Source: a bacterium (GTDB lineage Bacteria > Actinomycetota > Acidimicrobiia > Acidimicrobiales > CATQHL01). From it: 34,094 nt of DNA. The notes under the pieces are model-generated. The model saw only the letters and a list, made by a program, of their open reading frames with translations. It did not search any database and was not told the origin of the DNA. The position numbers were made by a program, and so were the translations under genes. Positions 25,922 to 33,829 of this stretch are shown here, piece by piece (the first letter of the stretch is position 1; each line of letters opens with the position of its first letter). The stretch spans positions 67,327 to 101,420 of the forward strand of contig JAPPDX010000121.1 in assembly GCA_028824415.1 (NCBI GenBank), given 5' to 3'.

Positions 25922-26005
25922 TAGGGTGACCTGCAATCGAGACCCTGCTCCGCCGGTATGGGTGGCGGGGCCCTGCGTCTGCAGGACCAGAGGAGGTGCC
26001 CTTCC
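25922..26005 (+). promoter_or_regulatory. rpsF promoter and structured leader, candidate S6:S18 autoregulatory RNA
   Basis: TAGGGT (25922-25927) is a TAnnnT -10 match. The leader then contains a 7-bp hairpin CTCCGCC/GGCGGGG (25948-25954 with 25964-25970, one G-U pair, 9-nt loop GGTATGGGT) and a second hairpin CCTGC/GCAGG (25972-25985), followed by the ribosome-binding site AGAGGAGGTG (25989-25998). Many bacteria place an S6:S18-binding RNA before rpsF that contains a CCG element; identity with that motif is inferred. Confidence 0.35.
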
Positions 26006-26362
26006 GTGAGGGCCTACGAGTTGATGATCATCTATCGCGGCGACCTGGCTGAGGATGCCGTCGACGAGCTGCTCGACCGGGCACTTGCCGGGTTGGCGGC
26101 GGCGGGGATCGAGGTGGACCCCGAGCGGGTCAACCGCTGGCCCAAGCGCCGGTTCGCCTACGAGATCGACCACCTGAACGAGGGCTACTACGTGGTCATC
26201 GAGTTCGTGAGTGCGGGGGTCGACCTGTCGGCCTTCGAGCGTTCGTTGCGTCTCGCCGATGCGGTGGTCCGCCACAAGCTCATCCGCCTGCCCGACTCCG
26301 AGGCCTCCCGGCGCGGACTGCTGGGCAAGGCGTCCGATCCCGTGGCCGCCGAGGCCACCTAG
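26006..26362 (+). CDS. rpsF: 30S ribosomal protein S6
   Basis: 118 aa. Seen: [13 protein letters not shown] at the start, [21 protein letters not shown] in the core, and VVRHKLIRL near the end, all typical of S6. S6 pairs with S18 in the platform of the small subunit. The GTG at 26006 is chosen because AGAGGAGGTG lies 7 nt upstream; a longer reading from 25958 would run through the leader hairpins. It begins the rpsF-rpsR-rplI operon. Confidence 0.96.
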   Translation: MRAYELMIIYRGDLAEDAVDELLDRALAGLAAAGIEVDPERVNRWPKRRFAYEIDHLNEGYYVVIEFVSAGVDLSAFERSLRLADAVVRHKLIRLPDSEASRRGLLGKASDPVAAEAT

Positions 26363-26384
26363 CCCGCTCGCACCGGAGGAGCCC

Positions 26385-26855
26385 ATGTCGAAGAGCCGCC
26401 CCCGTGCCAAGAGCCGCGACAGCGTCCGGCGAGGCAAGAAGAAGGTCAGCGTTCTCACGCACAAGCGGGTCGAGTACATCGACTACAAGGACGTGGACCT
26501 GCTGCGCCGTTTCATGTCCGACCGGGGCAAGATCCGCGCCCGCCGGGTGACCGGGAACGATGCTCAGCAGCAGCGCACGGTCGCTCGTGCCATCAAGAAC
26601 GCCAGGGAGATGGCGCTGCTTCCGTATGCCAACCGGATCACGACCCAGCGTGGCGCAGGCCGTCCCGGTGGCCCGCGAGGCGAGGGCGGGCCCGGTCGCC
26701 GTGTCGACGGTCCGCCCCCGAGCCCGAGCCTGCCCCCGCCCCCGCCGGGCGCCGCGGCCGACGAGGCCGAGGCCCCGGAGGCCGCGGAGTTCTCCGAGCC
26801 GGCAGAGGCTCCTGAGGCTGCTGAGCTTGGGGGAGACGAGGAGGTGGAGTCGTGA
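26385..26855 (+). CDS. rpsR: 30S ribosomal protein S18 with long C-terminal tail
   Basis: 156 aa, about twice the usual length. The core (residues about 18-86) is clear: [52 protein letters not shown] and ALLPYANR. The N-terminal cysteine of zinc-binding S18 forms is replaced by Ser, so this is the zinc-independent type. Residues about 88-156 add a Gly/Arg stretch, a run of prolines and an acidic Ala/Glu/Pro end. The ATG has GGAGGA upstream, and the stop overlaps the rplI start as GTGA, which confirms that the tail is in the translated frame. Confidence 0.95.
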   Translation: MSKSRPRAKSRDSVRRGKKKVSVLTHKRVEYIDYKDVDLLRRFMSDRGKIRARRVTGNDAQQQRTVARAIKNAREMALLPYANRITTQRGAGRPGGPRGEGGPGRRVDGPPPSPSLPPPPPGAAADEAEAPEAAEFSEPAEAPEAAELGGDEEVES

Positions 26856-27301
26856 AGGTGGTGCTGCGCGACGAGGTTCCATCCCTCGGCCGGCGGGGTG
26901 ACATCTGCGACGTGGCCGACGGCTACGCCCAGAACTACCTCATTCCGAAGGGGTTGGCGATACGCGCCACCCGCGGTTCGGAGCGCGAGGCCGAGGCGAT
27001 GCGTCGGCGCCGCGAGATTGCCGACGCGGCGGTGCTGAGTGAGGCCCGGGAGATGGCGGAGCGGCTCGCGGGGTCGAGTATCCGCGTCGTGGCGCGTGCC
27101 GGCGAGGGCGGGCGCCTCTACGGGTCCGTCAACGCCGTGAATCTCGCAGCGGCCATCGCGGAGCAGGAAAGGGTCGTGCTCGAACCCGACATGATCGCGG
27201 TGGCCGAACCGATCAAGGACCTGGGCAGCTACGTGATTCCGGTGAAACCCCATCCCGAGGTCGCCGCCGAGGTGACCGTCGAGGTCGTCGCGGACGAGTA
27301 G
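26852..27301 (+). CDS. rplI: 50S ribosomal protein L9
   Basis: 149 aa. The N-terminal domain [36 protein letters not shown] is diagnostic. A long connecting helix (about 45-75) and the C-terminal domain with [16 protein letters not shown] and [20 protein letters not shown] follow. The GTG overlaps the rpsR stop, so the two are coupled. It closes the ribosomal operon and is followed by a terminator-like hairpin. Confidence 0.96.
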   Translation: MKVVLRDEVPSLGRRGDICDVADGYAQNYLIPKGLAIRATRGSEREAEAMRRRREIADAAVLSEAREMAERLAGSSIRVVARAGEGGRLYGSVNAVNLAAAIAEQERVVLEPDMIAVAEPIKDLGSYVIPVKPHPEVAAEVTVEVVADE

Positions 27302-27326
27302 GGAGGCGGCTCTTCAGGCCGACTCC
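27302..27326 (+). terminator. Terminator-like hairpin after rplI
   Basis: GGAG-G-CGGC (27302-27310) pairs with GCCG-A-CTCC (27318-27326) around a 7-nt loop, with one G/A mismatch. TATTGATGTT follows immediately. Position directly after the rplI stop supports a transcription terminator. Confidence 0.5.
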
Positions 27327-27623
27327 TATTGATGTTACATGTCTAATTGAGTAGTCTCTTTACTATTCGTGCGCAGAGGTGCGCACAGCTTGGCCTTGAT
27401 GGCGGCGGCCCTCGGGTCCAGTTGACGATGTGTTCACACATGCGCCTTTGGTTTCCCCTGCGCGTCCCCGTCCCGACCGCTGGCAATCCACCGTTGGAGG
27501 AGGGGATTACCCCCGGAAATCCCGAACTCGCTACCAAGCGCCCAACAGCGCAACGGTGCAATCATGCCGGACGCTCCGGTGCCCGACGGAAGCAGTTGCA
27601 GCACCTGAAGCGAACACCTGTAC

Positions 27624-27629
27624 TACACT
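27624..27629 (+). promoter_or_regulatory. Candidate -10 element for ssb
   Basis: TACACT fits TAnnnT and would start a leader of about 25 nt containing the AAGGAGGAG ribosome-binding site (27644-27652). A TTGCAG at 27596-27601 is the nearest -35-like hexamer, but the spacing is long (22 nt). Confidence 0.4.
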
Positions 27630-27660
27630 GTTCGATGAAGAACGAAGGAGGAGAGTGCCA

Positions 27661-28116
27661 ATGGCGTTCGACAACACGGTTTCGATTGTTGGGAACGTGA
27701 CCCGGGATCCCGAGTTGAGGTTCACGCCCTCGGGAGCACCGGTCTGCACGTTCGGCGTGGCGTGGAACCGCCGCTACGAGCGAGGCGGCGAGCAGGTGGA
27801 GGAGGTCTCGTTCTTCGACGTCACCTGCTGGCGTTCGCTGGCCGAGAACGTTGCGGAGTCCATCACCAAGGGCACCCGGGTCATCGTCTACGGCCGGCTG
27901 GACCAACGCTCCTGGGACACGCCGGAGGGTGAGCGGCGTTCGAAGGTCGAGATCGTGGCCGACGAAGTGGCGCCCAGCCTCCGCTGGGCCTCCGCCCAGG
28001 TGAACCGCAACGAGTTCCGCGAGGGGAACGGGACGGCGCCGCGGCGGACCGCTGCGCCCGGGGGGAGCCCCGCTCGATCGGCAGCGCCCTCCTACGGCGA
28101 CGAGGAACCCTTCTGA
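27661..28116 (+). CDS. ssb: Single-stranded DNA-binding protein
   Basis: 151 aa SSB protecting single-stranded DNA during replication and repair. Seen: OB-fold with NTVSIVGNVTRDPELRFTPS, FGVAWNRRYER, SFFDVTCWRSLAENV and GTRVIVYGRLDQRSW; a Gly/Ala/Pro linker; and the acidic C-terminal tip DEEPF that recruits partners. ATG with a strong AAGGAGGAG site. In M. tuberculosis ssb lies between rpsF and rpsR; here it follows rplI as its own transcription unit. Confidence 0.96.
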   Translation: MAFDNTVSIVGNVTRDPELRFTPSGAPVCTFGVAWNRRYERGGEQVEEVSFFDVTCWRSLAENVAESITKGTRVIVYGRLDQRSWDTPEGERRSKVEIVADEVAPSLRWASAQVNRNEFREGNGTAPRRTAAPGGSPARSAAPSYGDEEPF

Positions 28117-28132
28117 GCCGAGCGGACTCGAG

Positions 28133-28280
28133 TCCCCGGCACTCTCGGGGATGAGCGTCCCGGCCGGTAGCTAGTCCCGAAAGGGACCTCGCCGGGACCG
28201 CGCCAGCGGATCTCCCGCCCCTTGGCCCTCGGGCCACAACTCTCAGTTGATCTCTCGCGGGGGCTGTCACACCCTCGCGA
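28133..28280 (+). other. Run of predicted RNA hairpins between ssb and dnaB
   Basis: Seen in order: TCCCCG/CGGGGA (28133-28151); an outer stem GTCCCGGC (28157-28164) with GCCGGGAC (28191-28198) enclosing GTCCC-GAAA-GGGAC (28174-28187), a GNRA-type loop; TGGCC/GGCCA (28223-28236); CAACT/AGTTG (28237-28249); and TCGCGGGGG/CCCTCGCGA (28255-28263 with 28272-28280, one G-U pair). The first may terminate ssb. The rest could form a structured dnaB leader or a small RNA; I do not recognise a known family. Confidence 0.5.
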
Positions 28281-28292
28281 CAAATTGAAGCG

Positions 28293-29735
28293 GTGACCAT
28301 GACCACCACTTCGAGCACTCTGCAACCCGGAGCCGGTGCCCCCGAGGGCACGGCGTCGGCGCGCCGTCCCGCGGATGATCGCGGCGGTCAGCGTGCGCCG
28401 GGACGGGTGCCGCCGCATGATCTGGCGGCGGAGCAGGCGCTGCTGGGGGCGATGTTGCTGACCTCGGCGGCGATAGCCGACGCGGTGGAGTTGACCTCTG
28501 CGGAGGACTTCTATCGGCCGGCGCACGCCCATGTGTTCGACGCCGTGACCGCGCTGTACGGCTCGGGTGAGCCGGTGGACACCGTCACGGTGGCGGCCGA
28601 ATTGCAGCGCAGCGGGCTGCTGGACGTCGTGGGGGGCGCCGGCGCGCTCGTGGAGATGCAGGCCAGCACGCCGGTGGCGGGCAACGCCGCGCACTACGCG
28701 GAGATCGTGGCCAAGAACGCCACGCTGCGGCGCCTCATCGGGGCGGCCGGCGAGGTCGCAGAGTTGGCCTACAGCAGGCCCGCGGACATCGACGCGGCCC
28801 TGGACCAGGCCGAGTCGATGATCTTCTCGGTCGCCAGTGGAACCGCCGCGACGACCATGGAGTCGCTGTACACGCTCATCGACAAGGGCGTGGCGCACCT
28901 CGAGCAGCTCTACGAGCACGGCCAGAGCCTCACCGGCATACCGACCGGCTTCGGTGATCTGGACAATCTGCTGTTGGGCCTGCAGCCATCGTCGCTGACC
29001 ATTCTGGGGGCTCGGCCGGGCATCGGCAAGACCTCCCTGGCGTTGGGGATGGCCGCCTCGGCGGCCATGGACGCCCGCCGGCCGGTGCTGTTCTTCTCCC
29101 TGGAGATGAGCCATCTGGAACTGACCCAGCGGCTGCTCTGCTCGGAGGCGCAGGTCAGTACCCAGCACATCCGGTCGGGGCGCCTCAGCGACAAGGACTG
29201 GAAGCGCGTCAACGCCGCGGTGGGGCATCTGGCCGAGGCACCGCTGTGGATCGACGACAACCCCAACACCTCGGTGCTCGAGATCCGCGCCAAGGCGCGG
29301 CGCAAGCACGCCGAGTGGGGCGACTTGGGCCTCGTGGTCGTCGACTACCTTCAGTTGATGGGTGGCCGGGTCGGCGCCGAGAGCCGCCAGGTGGAGGTCA
29401 GCGAGATGAGCCGGGGGCTGAAGATCCTGGCCCGCGAGCTCAAGTGCCCGGTGGTGGCGCTCTCACAGCTGTCCCGCGCCCCTGAGAGCCGAGCCGACAA
29501 GCGTCCCATGCTTGCGGACCTGCGCGAGTCGGGCGCCATCGAGCAGGACGCCGATGTGGTCATGTTCCTGTACCGCGACGAGATGTACAACTCCGACACC
29601 TCCGACCGCGGCATCGCCGAACTGCACGTCGCCAAGCACCGCACCGGCCCCACCGGGGTTGTCAAGCTCGCCTTCCTGCCCCACTACACGCGCTTCGACA
29701 ACCTCAGCCAGCGCTCGTCGGAAGGGGAGTTCTGA
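28293..29735 (+). CDS. dnaB: Replicative DNA helicase DnaB
   Basis: 480 aa hexameric 5'-3' helicase. Seen: N-terminal domain with PPHDLAAEQALLGAMLL; RecA-like domain with Walker A GARPGIGKTSLAL (about 239-251), FFSLEMSHLELTQRLL, Walker B LVVVDYLQLM, SQLSRAPESR, and LRESGAIEQDADVVMFLYRD with HRTGPTG near the end. No intein is present, although actinobacterial DnaB often carries one. GTG at 28293 or ATG at 28299 could be the start; no strong ribosome-binding site is visible and the first 35 residues are variable. The upstream region is strongly structured. Confidence 0.95.
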   Translation: MTMTTTSSTLQPGAGAPEGTASARRPADDRGGQRAPGRVPPHDLAAEQALLGAMLLTSAAIADAVELTSAEDFYRPAHAHVFDAVTALYGSGEPVDTVTVAAELQRSGLLDVVGGAGALVEMQASTPVAGNAAHYAEIVAKNATLRRLIGAAGEVAELAYSRPADIDAALDQAESMIFSVASGTAATTMESLYTLIDKGVAHLEQLYEHGQSLTGIPTGFGDLDNLLLGLQPSSLTILGARPGIGKTSLALGMAASAAMDARRPVLFFSLEMSHLELTQRLLCSEAQVSTQHIRSGRLSDKDWKRVNAAVGHLAEAPLWIDDNPNTSVLEIRAKARRKHAEWGDLGLVVVDYLQLMGGRVGAESRQVEVSEMSRGLKILARELKCPVVALSQLSRAPESRADKRPMLADLRESGAIEQDADVVMFLYRDEMYNSDTSDRGIAELHVAKHRTGPTGVVKLAFLPHYTRFDNLSQRSSEGEF

Positions 29736-29739
29736 GAGC

Positions 29740-29952
29740 GTGGTCTTCCTCGGCGACGACATCCTGCGCTGGCTCGTCCTGGCCCTCGGCGGCGCGATGG
29801 CGGTCGGCAACATCCTGGCCCTCACCCGTCCCCGACCTCCCGGAAGAGCCGGCGGGGATCTTCCCCGCCCACCCCTGGTTCGGAGCCTCATCATGATCAT
29901 CGTCGGCACGCTGGCGGCAATCTGGGGGTTGGCCAGCCTCGTGGCGGGATAG
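29740..29952 (+). CDS. Small two-helix membrane protein of unknown function
   Basis: 70 aa, unassigned. Two predicted membrane helices, ILRWLVLALGGAMAVGNILA (about 8-27) and SLIMIIVGTLAAIWGLASLV (about 49-68), flank a Pro/Arg/Gly-rich loop. The GTG at 29740 lies 4 nt after the dnaB stop and has GGAAGGGGAG upstream. Longer readings overlap dnaB out of frame. The compact layout and good ribosome-binding site argue for a real gene. Confidence 0.65.
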   Translation: MVFLGDDILRWLVLALGGAMAVGNILALTRPRPPGRAGGDLPRPPLVRSLIMIIVGTLAAIWGLASLVAG

Positions 29953-29955
29953 CTT
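29950..29955 (+). promoter_or_regulatory. Candidate leaderless promoter -10 for the enoyl-CoA hydratase gene
   Basis: TAGCTT fits TAnnnT, overlaps the stop of the small membrane protein gene and ends 8 nt before the ATG at 29964. No ribosome-binding site is visible in between. Confidence 0.4.
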
Positions 29956-29963
29956 GACCCGCC

Positions 29964-30752
29964 ATGAGCGAGTTTGTACACCTCCAGTCGGGCACCGCGC
30001 CCGGCGTCGCCACGATCCGCCTGGATCGGCCCCGGATGAACGCACTGAGCAACGCTGTGAGCGCCGAGATCGCCGCTGTTGCCGACGAGTTGCGCGGCCG
30101 CCGGGACATCCGCGCGGCTGTGTTGTGGGGCGGGCCGAAGATCTTCGCCGCCGGCGCCGACATCAAGGAGTTCACACCGGGCAGTTCCGGAGCTGGAGGC
30201 GATTCGGGAGCACCGGTGAGCCTGACCGCGGCGCTGCGGCAACTGGAGTGCATCCCGCAGATCCTCGTGGCGGCCGTGAACGGCTACGCCCTCGGGGGTG
30301 GCTGTGAGTTGGCGATGGCCGCCGACTTCCGCGTGGCTGCGGACGACGCCATCTTCGGCCAGCCCGAGATCCTGCTGGGCATCATCCCCGGTGCCGGCGG
30401 CACGCAGCGCCTGCCGCGCTTCGTCGGCCTCAGCCGCGCCAAGGAGATCATCTACAGCGGGCGACGGGTCAGCGCCGAGGAGGCTCTCTCCATCGGGCTC
30501 GCGGATGAAGTCCATCCTGCGGCAGAGGCTTACGACCGTGCCGTGGAGATGGCCGAGCGCTTCGCGGCCGGCCCGGCTGCTCTGCGCCACGCCAAGGTCG
30601 CTATGAACGAGGGCTTCGATCTGCCGTTGGACGAGGCGCTCGAACTGGAGAGCGAGGAGTTCGTCGCCGCCTTCGCCACCGAGGACGCCCGCATCGGCGT
30701 CAAGAGCTTCATCGAGAACGGGCCCGGTAAAGCCGACTTCGTGGGGCGCTGA
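29964..30752 (+). CDS. Enoyl-CoA hydratase/isomerase family protein
   Basis: 262 aa crotonase-fold enzyme that likely hydrates trans-2-enoyl-CoA in fatty-acid or amino-acid breakdown. Seen: the oxyanion-hole segment FAAGADIKEF, NGYALGGGCELAMAADFRVA with the first catalytic Glu (E115), and FGQPEILLGIIPGAGGTQRL with the second (E135). Both glutamates are kept, which supports a true hydratase rather than an isomerase. ATG start with a -10 box 8 nt upstream. The downstream sulfurtransferase gene starts 2 nt after its stop. Confidence 0.94.
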   Translation: MSEFVHLQSGTAPGVATIRLDRPRMNALSNAVSAEIAAVADELRGRRDIRAAVLWGGPKIFAAGADIKEFTPGSSGAGGDSGAPVSLTAALRQLECIPQILVAAVNGYALGGGCELAMAADFRVAADDAIFGQPEILLGIIPGAGGTQRLPRFVGLSRAKEIIYSGRRVSAEEALSIGLADEVHPAAEAYDRAVEMAERFAAGPAALRHAKVAMNEGFDLPLDEALELESEEFVAAFATEDARIGVKSFIENGPGKADFVGR

Positions 30753-30754
30753 TC

Positions 30755-31612
30755 GTGAACTCCCCGGCCGGCGCCATCCTGCCGGCGGCCGCCGTCAGCG
30801 TTGACTGGCTGGAGGCGAACATTGAGCGGGTGCTCGTGGCCGACGTTCGCTGGTATCTCGACGGACGCTCCGGGCGTGCCGCCTACGAGCAGGGCCACAT
30901 CCCCGGCGCGGTCTTCGTGGATCTCGACGAGGACCTCTCCGGGCCACCGAGCACAGCCGGAGGTCGGCATCCGCTTCCCACCCCCCAGGACTTCGCGGAG
31001 GCAATCGCCGCGCTCGGCATCGGCGACGGGTGCACTGTGGTGGCCTACGACGATGCCGGTGGCATGGTTGCCGGGCGCCTCTGGTGGATGCTGCGGTCGC
31101 TGGGCGAGGCAGCGGCGGTCCTCGACGGTGGCTTGGCCGCCTGGTCCGGGCCGCTCAGCACCGAGTACCCGGCTGTCAATCCCGCACGCTTCACCTCCCG
31201 TCCATGGCCCTCCGAGGCATTCGTCTCGATCCAGGAGGTCGACGAGTTGCGCCGCGCGGCGGGGGCCGTTGTGCTCGACGCCCGCTCGCCCGAGCGCTAC
31301 CGGGGAGAGCCGAACGACATCGATCCGAGATTCGGGCACATCCCGGGCGCCGTCAGCGCGCCGTGTGCCACCAACCTCGGCGTCGACGGGAAGCTGCGCA
31401 GCCCCGCAGAGTTACAGAGGATGTACAACTCGGCGGGTGTTGACGGCGAGACCGAGGCGGTGGCCTATTGCGGCTCGGGCGTCAGCGCCAACCTCGACCT
31501 GCTGGGACTCGAAGTGGCCGGCCTCGGGCCTGGCCGGCTCTTCGTGGGCTCCTGGTCCGCCTGGGGAGCCGATGGTGACCGTCCCGTTGCCAGCGGTTCT
31601 GAACCCGGCTAA
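30755..31612 (+). CDS. Sulfurtransferase, 3-mercaptopyruvate type (tandem rhodanese)
   Basis: 285 aa with two rhodanese domains. The N-terminal domain (about 15-135) is the inactive copy, with DD-AGG at its site (about 99-103). The C-terminal domain carries the active cysteine C239 in the loop CGSGVSA, which matches the CGSGV form of mercaptopyruvate sulfurtransferases rather than the CRKGV form of thiosulfate sulfurtransferases. Also seen: GHIPGAVFVDLD, LDGGLAAW, LDARSPERYRGE and GHIPGAVSAPC. GTG start, co-transcribed with the hydratase. Thiosulfate activity cannot be excluded. Confidence 0.92.
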   Translation: MNSPAGAILPAAAVSVDWLEANIERVLVADVRWYLDGRSGRAAYEQGHIPGAVFVDLDEDLSGPPSTAGGRHPLPTPQDFAEAIAALGIGDGCTVVAYDDAGGMVAGRLWWMLRSLGEAAAVLDGGLAAWSGPLSTEYPAVNPARFTSRPWPSEAFVSIQEVDELRRAAGAVVLDARSPERYRGEPNDIDPRFGHIPGAVSAPCATNLGVDGKLRSPAELQRMYNSAGVDGETEAVAYCGSGVSANLDLLGLEVAGLGPGRLFVGSWSAWGADGDRPVASGSEPG

Positions 31613-31628
31613 GGGTCCCCCTTCCCTT

Positions 31629-31663
31629 GCTCGGCGCCGTCGTTGAGTCAGCCTGACCCGAGC
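31629..31663. terminator. Candidate hairpin between convergent sulfurtransferase and kinase genes
   Basis: GCTCGG (31629-31634) and CCGAGC (31658-31663) form a 6-bp stem; the enclosed sequence contains a second small palindrome GTCAG-C-CTGAC. The position between convergent genes suits termination, but no T-tract is present. Confidence 0.25.
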
Positions 31664-31699
31664 TGAGGGGCCTTCGACGAGCGCGGGGCACCTGCTGCG

Positions 31700-33124
31700 C
31701 TAGCGATCCCCGGCCTCGCTGGTCGGGACCTCGAAGCCGACAGCGGCTCCTCCCTCGGGAGACGCGCCGGCCCAGACTCGCCCGCCATGGCGCTCGACGA
31801 TCTGCTTGACGATTGCGAGGCCGAGGCCCGACCCCGTCTCCGAGCGCGCTCCCGCTGAGCGGAAGAATCGCTCGAAGACCAGAGGCCGATCCTCGGTAGG
31901 AATGCCCGGTCCGCAGTCATGGACCTCGAGGCGCCCTCCGCTTGCGATGAGACGGACAGGGGTGTCCTCGGGGCTGAACTTGATGGCGTTGCCCACGAGA
32001 TTGTCGACCGCTCGCTCCAGGGATCCCCGCTGCCCTTGGACGGTGCCCGCGGACTCGGCCATGATGGTGATGTCACGGTTGGTGCGGCGTCGGGCGCGCT
32101 CTGCGGCGCCCTCGGCCAGGTCGGCCAGCTCGATTGTCGCCGGCGGTTCGTCCGCCGCCCCTGTTTCGCCGGCCAACTCCACCAACTCGGCCACCAGGTC
32201 GCCGAGTTCCCGGAGTTCCGCGTCGACGTCGACGAGGATGCGGCGTCGTGCCTCCTCGTCCACGGACTCGACGCGCTGCAGGTGCTCGATGTTCGTTCGC
32301 ATGCTGGTCAGGGGAGTGCGCAGCTCGTGCCCGGCGTCCGCAACAAGTCGCTGCTGCTGGCGGCGCGACGTCTGCAGCGCTTCGAGCATGGAGTTGAAGC
32401 TGCGAGCGAGGCGTCCGACCTCGTCGTCCCTGGTGGCCTCGATCGTGCCGGCCAGTTCCTGGGTCTGCGCGACGCGCTCGGTGGCGCTCGTGAGTTGTTC
32501 GATTGGCCGGAGTGCCCGGCGCGCCAGCAGCCACGCCATGGCGGCTGCCACGGTCGCCAGGATCACGCCCAGCGGGATCGTTCGCCGGAGCAGGTCGTTC
32601 AGCGCCCGGTCGGTCTCGCCCAGGTCGCGCGCGACCTGCACCGCGCCGTTCCCGTCGAGCGCGCTGGTCAGCATCCGGTAGCGCTGCCCGTCGAGGGTGA
32701 CCGTGCGGCGCAGCGGTTCCCCACCCTCGACGGCGAGCAGCCTGTCGTCGGCGCCGACCGGCAGTGGCACGTCGCTGACGGCGAAGACGGGCCGACCGGC
32801 GGCATTGAGGATCTGCACTTGGGCGTCGAAGTCGGCGAGCGGAATCCTGCCAATGAACGGCCGGGCGCCGCGTTGGCGCTGTTGCGCGAGGCCGGACGGA
32901 TTCTCCAACACCTCCGAGACCGCGTGAGCGCGACGCGCCAGGAACTGGTCAACCTCCTGGTGCAGCTCTCGTTGGGCGAAGTAATACCCGCCGCCGACGG
33001 CCAACCCGACTCCCAGGATCACTCCGGCGAATGCCAGCAGCCCGACACGTGCCCGGAGACTCACCTGGGAGGCGGGCACCACGCGCCACCCGCGGATCAG
33101 GCCGTACCGGCCCCGCAGGCTCAC
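31700..33124 (-). CDS. Sensor histidine kinase, MprB-like
   Basis: 474 aa membrane kinase. Seen: first helix (about 25-50), an outer sensor region (about 51-182) including RYRMLTSALDGNGAVQVARD, second helix (about 183-202), HAMP domain (about 200-253), H-box DAGHELRTPLTSMRTNIEHL with the phosphorylated H266, N-box NLVGNAIKFS, G1 DCGPGIP and G2 GSGLGLAIVKQIV. The layout matches MprB and related actinobacterial envelope-stress sensors. The GTG overlaps the response-regulator stop as GTGA, so the two form one operon. The signal is unknown. Confidence 0.94.
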   Translation of the reverse strand: MSLRGRYGLIRGWRVVPASQVSLRARVGLLAFAGVILGVGLAVGGGYYFAQRELHQEVDQFLARRAHAVSEVLENPSGLAQQRQRGARPFIGRIPLADFDAQVQILNAAGRPVFAVSDVPLPVGADDRLLAVEGGEPLRRTVTLDGQRYRMLTSALDGNGAVQVARDLGETDRALNDLLRRTIPLGVILATVAAAMAWLLARRALRPIEQLTSATERVAQTQELAGTIEATRDDEVGRLARSFNSMLEALQTSRRQQQRLVADAGHELRTPLTSMRTNIEHLQRVESVDEEARRRILVDVDAELRELGDLVAELVELAGETGAADEPPATIELADLAEGAAERARRRTNRDITIMAESAGTVQGQRGSLERAVDNLVGNAIKFSPEDTPVRLIASGGRLEVHDCGPGIPTEDRPLVFERFFRSAGARSETGSGLGLAIVKQIVERHGGRVWAGASPEGGAAVGFEVPTSEAGDR

Positions 33125-33819
33125 GGCTCACGCACCACGTAGCCCACGCCGCGCACGGTGTGCAGGAGGCGGTCGCCTCCGTCGAGTTCCAGCTTGCGCC
33201 GCAGGTAGCCGACGTACACGTCCAGTGACTTGGAGTCGGTCTCGAAGTCGTAGCCCCAGACGCGCTCGTAGATCAGGTCGCGACTGAGGACGATGCCGGC
33301 GTTGTGCACCAGCAGTTCCAGAAGGTCGAACTCCGTCTTCGTCAGGCTGATCTCCCGTCCGCCCCGGTTGACCGAGCGCCCGGCTTGATCCAGTTCCAGA
33401 TCAGCGACGCGCAAGGTCGCCCGGCCGCCGGGGGGTTCCTCGCCGGTGACGCTGGTGCGACGGAGCAGTGCCCTGATCCGGGCGAACAGCTCGTTGAGCG
33501 AGAAGGGCTTGACGAGGTAGTCGTCGGCGCCGGCGTCGAGGCCCTCCACCCGGTCTCCGACGGTGTGGCGCGCCGTCAGCATCAGGATCGGTGTGCGGTT
33601 GCCGGCGCGCCGCAGGCGGCGGCACACCTCCAGGCCGTCCACGTACGGCATGGCCACGTCCAGGATCACGAGATCCGCCGCCTCAGCTGCGAGCGCCTCC
33701 AGTGCCTCCGCGCCGTCGGCGGCGCTGCGGACGGCGTAGCCCTCGTGCGTGAGCGCCCGCCGCAAGGCGCTGGTGATGGCGGGGTCGTCCTCGGCCACGA
33801 GGATGGACGAGCGTGTCAT
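33121..33819 (-). CDS. OmpR-family response regulator, MprA-like
   Basis: 232 aa. Receiver domain (about 1-120): acidic pair in EDD (D11, D12), phospho-accepting D54 in LDVAMPYVDG, T82 in LTAR, and K104 in LVKPF. The winged-helix DNA-binding domain (about 135-232) has GREISLTKTEFDLLELLV, RVWGYDF and LRRKLELDG with HTVRGVGYVV. It lies upstream of the kinase gene. The close resemblance to MprA suggests envelope-stress control, but target genes are not visible here. Confidence 0.95.
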   Translation of the reverse strand: MTRSSILVAEDDPAITSALRRALTHEGYAVRSAADGAEALEALAAEAADLVILDVAMPYVDGLEVCRRLRRAGNRTPILMLTARHTVGDRVEGLDAGADDYLVKPFSLNELFARIRALLRRTSVTGEEPPGGRATLRVADLELDQAGRSVNRGGREISLTKTEFDLLELLVHNAGIVLSRDLIYERVWGYDFETDSKSLDVYVGYLRRKLELDGGDRLLHTVRGVGYVVREP

Positions 33820-33829
33820 GGCTGCTGCG

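Larger units (their letters stand above)
27302..27660. other. Gene-free gap between rplI and ssb
   Basis: 359 nt with no supported gene; open frames here lack family features and run into ssb out of frame or as a weak extension. It holds the terminator hairpin, an AT-rich stretch (27327-27368) unlike its surroundings, a perfect inverted repeat GTGCGC/GCGCAC (27369-27386), TTGACG (27422-27427) next to ATGTG/CACAT (27428-27441), GGGG/CCCC around ATTA (27502-27513), CCGGA/TCCGG (27567-27579), and a candidate ssb promoter. Confidence 0.6.

Noticed and set aside
27347-27700. Possible gene in the rplI-ssb gap
   Set aside because: It overlaps the start of ssb in another frame, lacks a recognisable domain, and the gap is better explained as terminator plus promoter region.
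28293-29735. Intein in DnaB (and in GyrA)
   Set aside because: Both proteins have normal length and uninterrupted Walker or active-site motifs.
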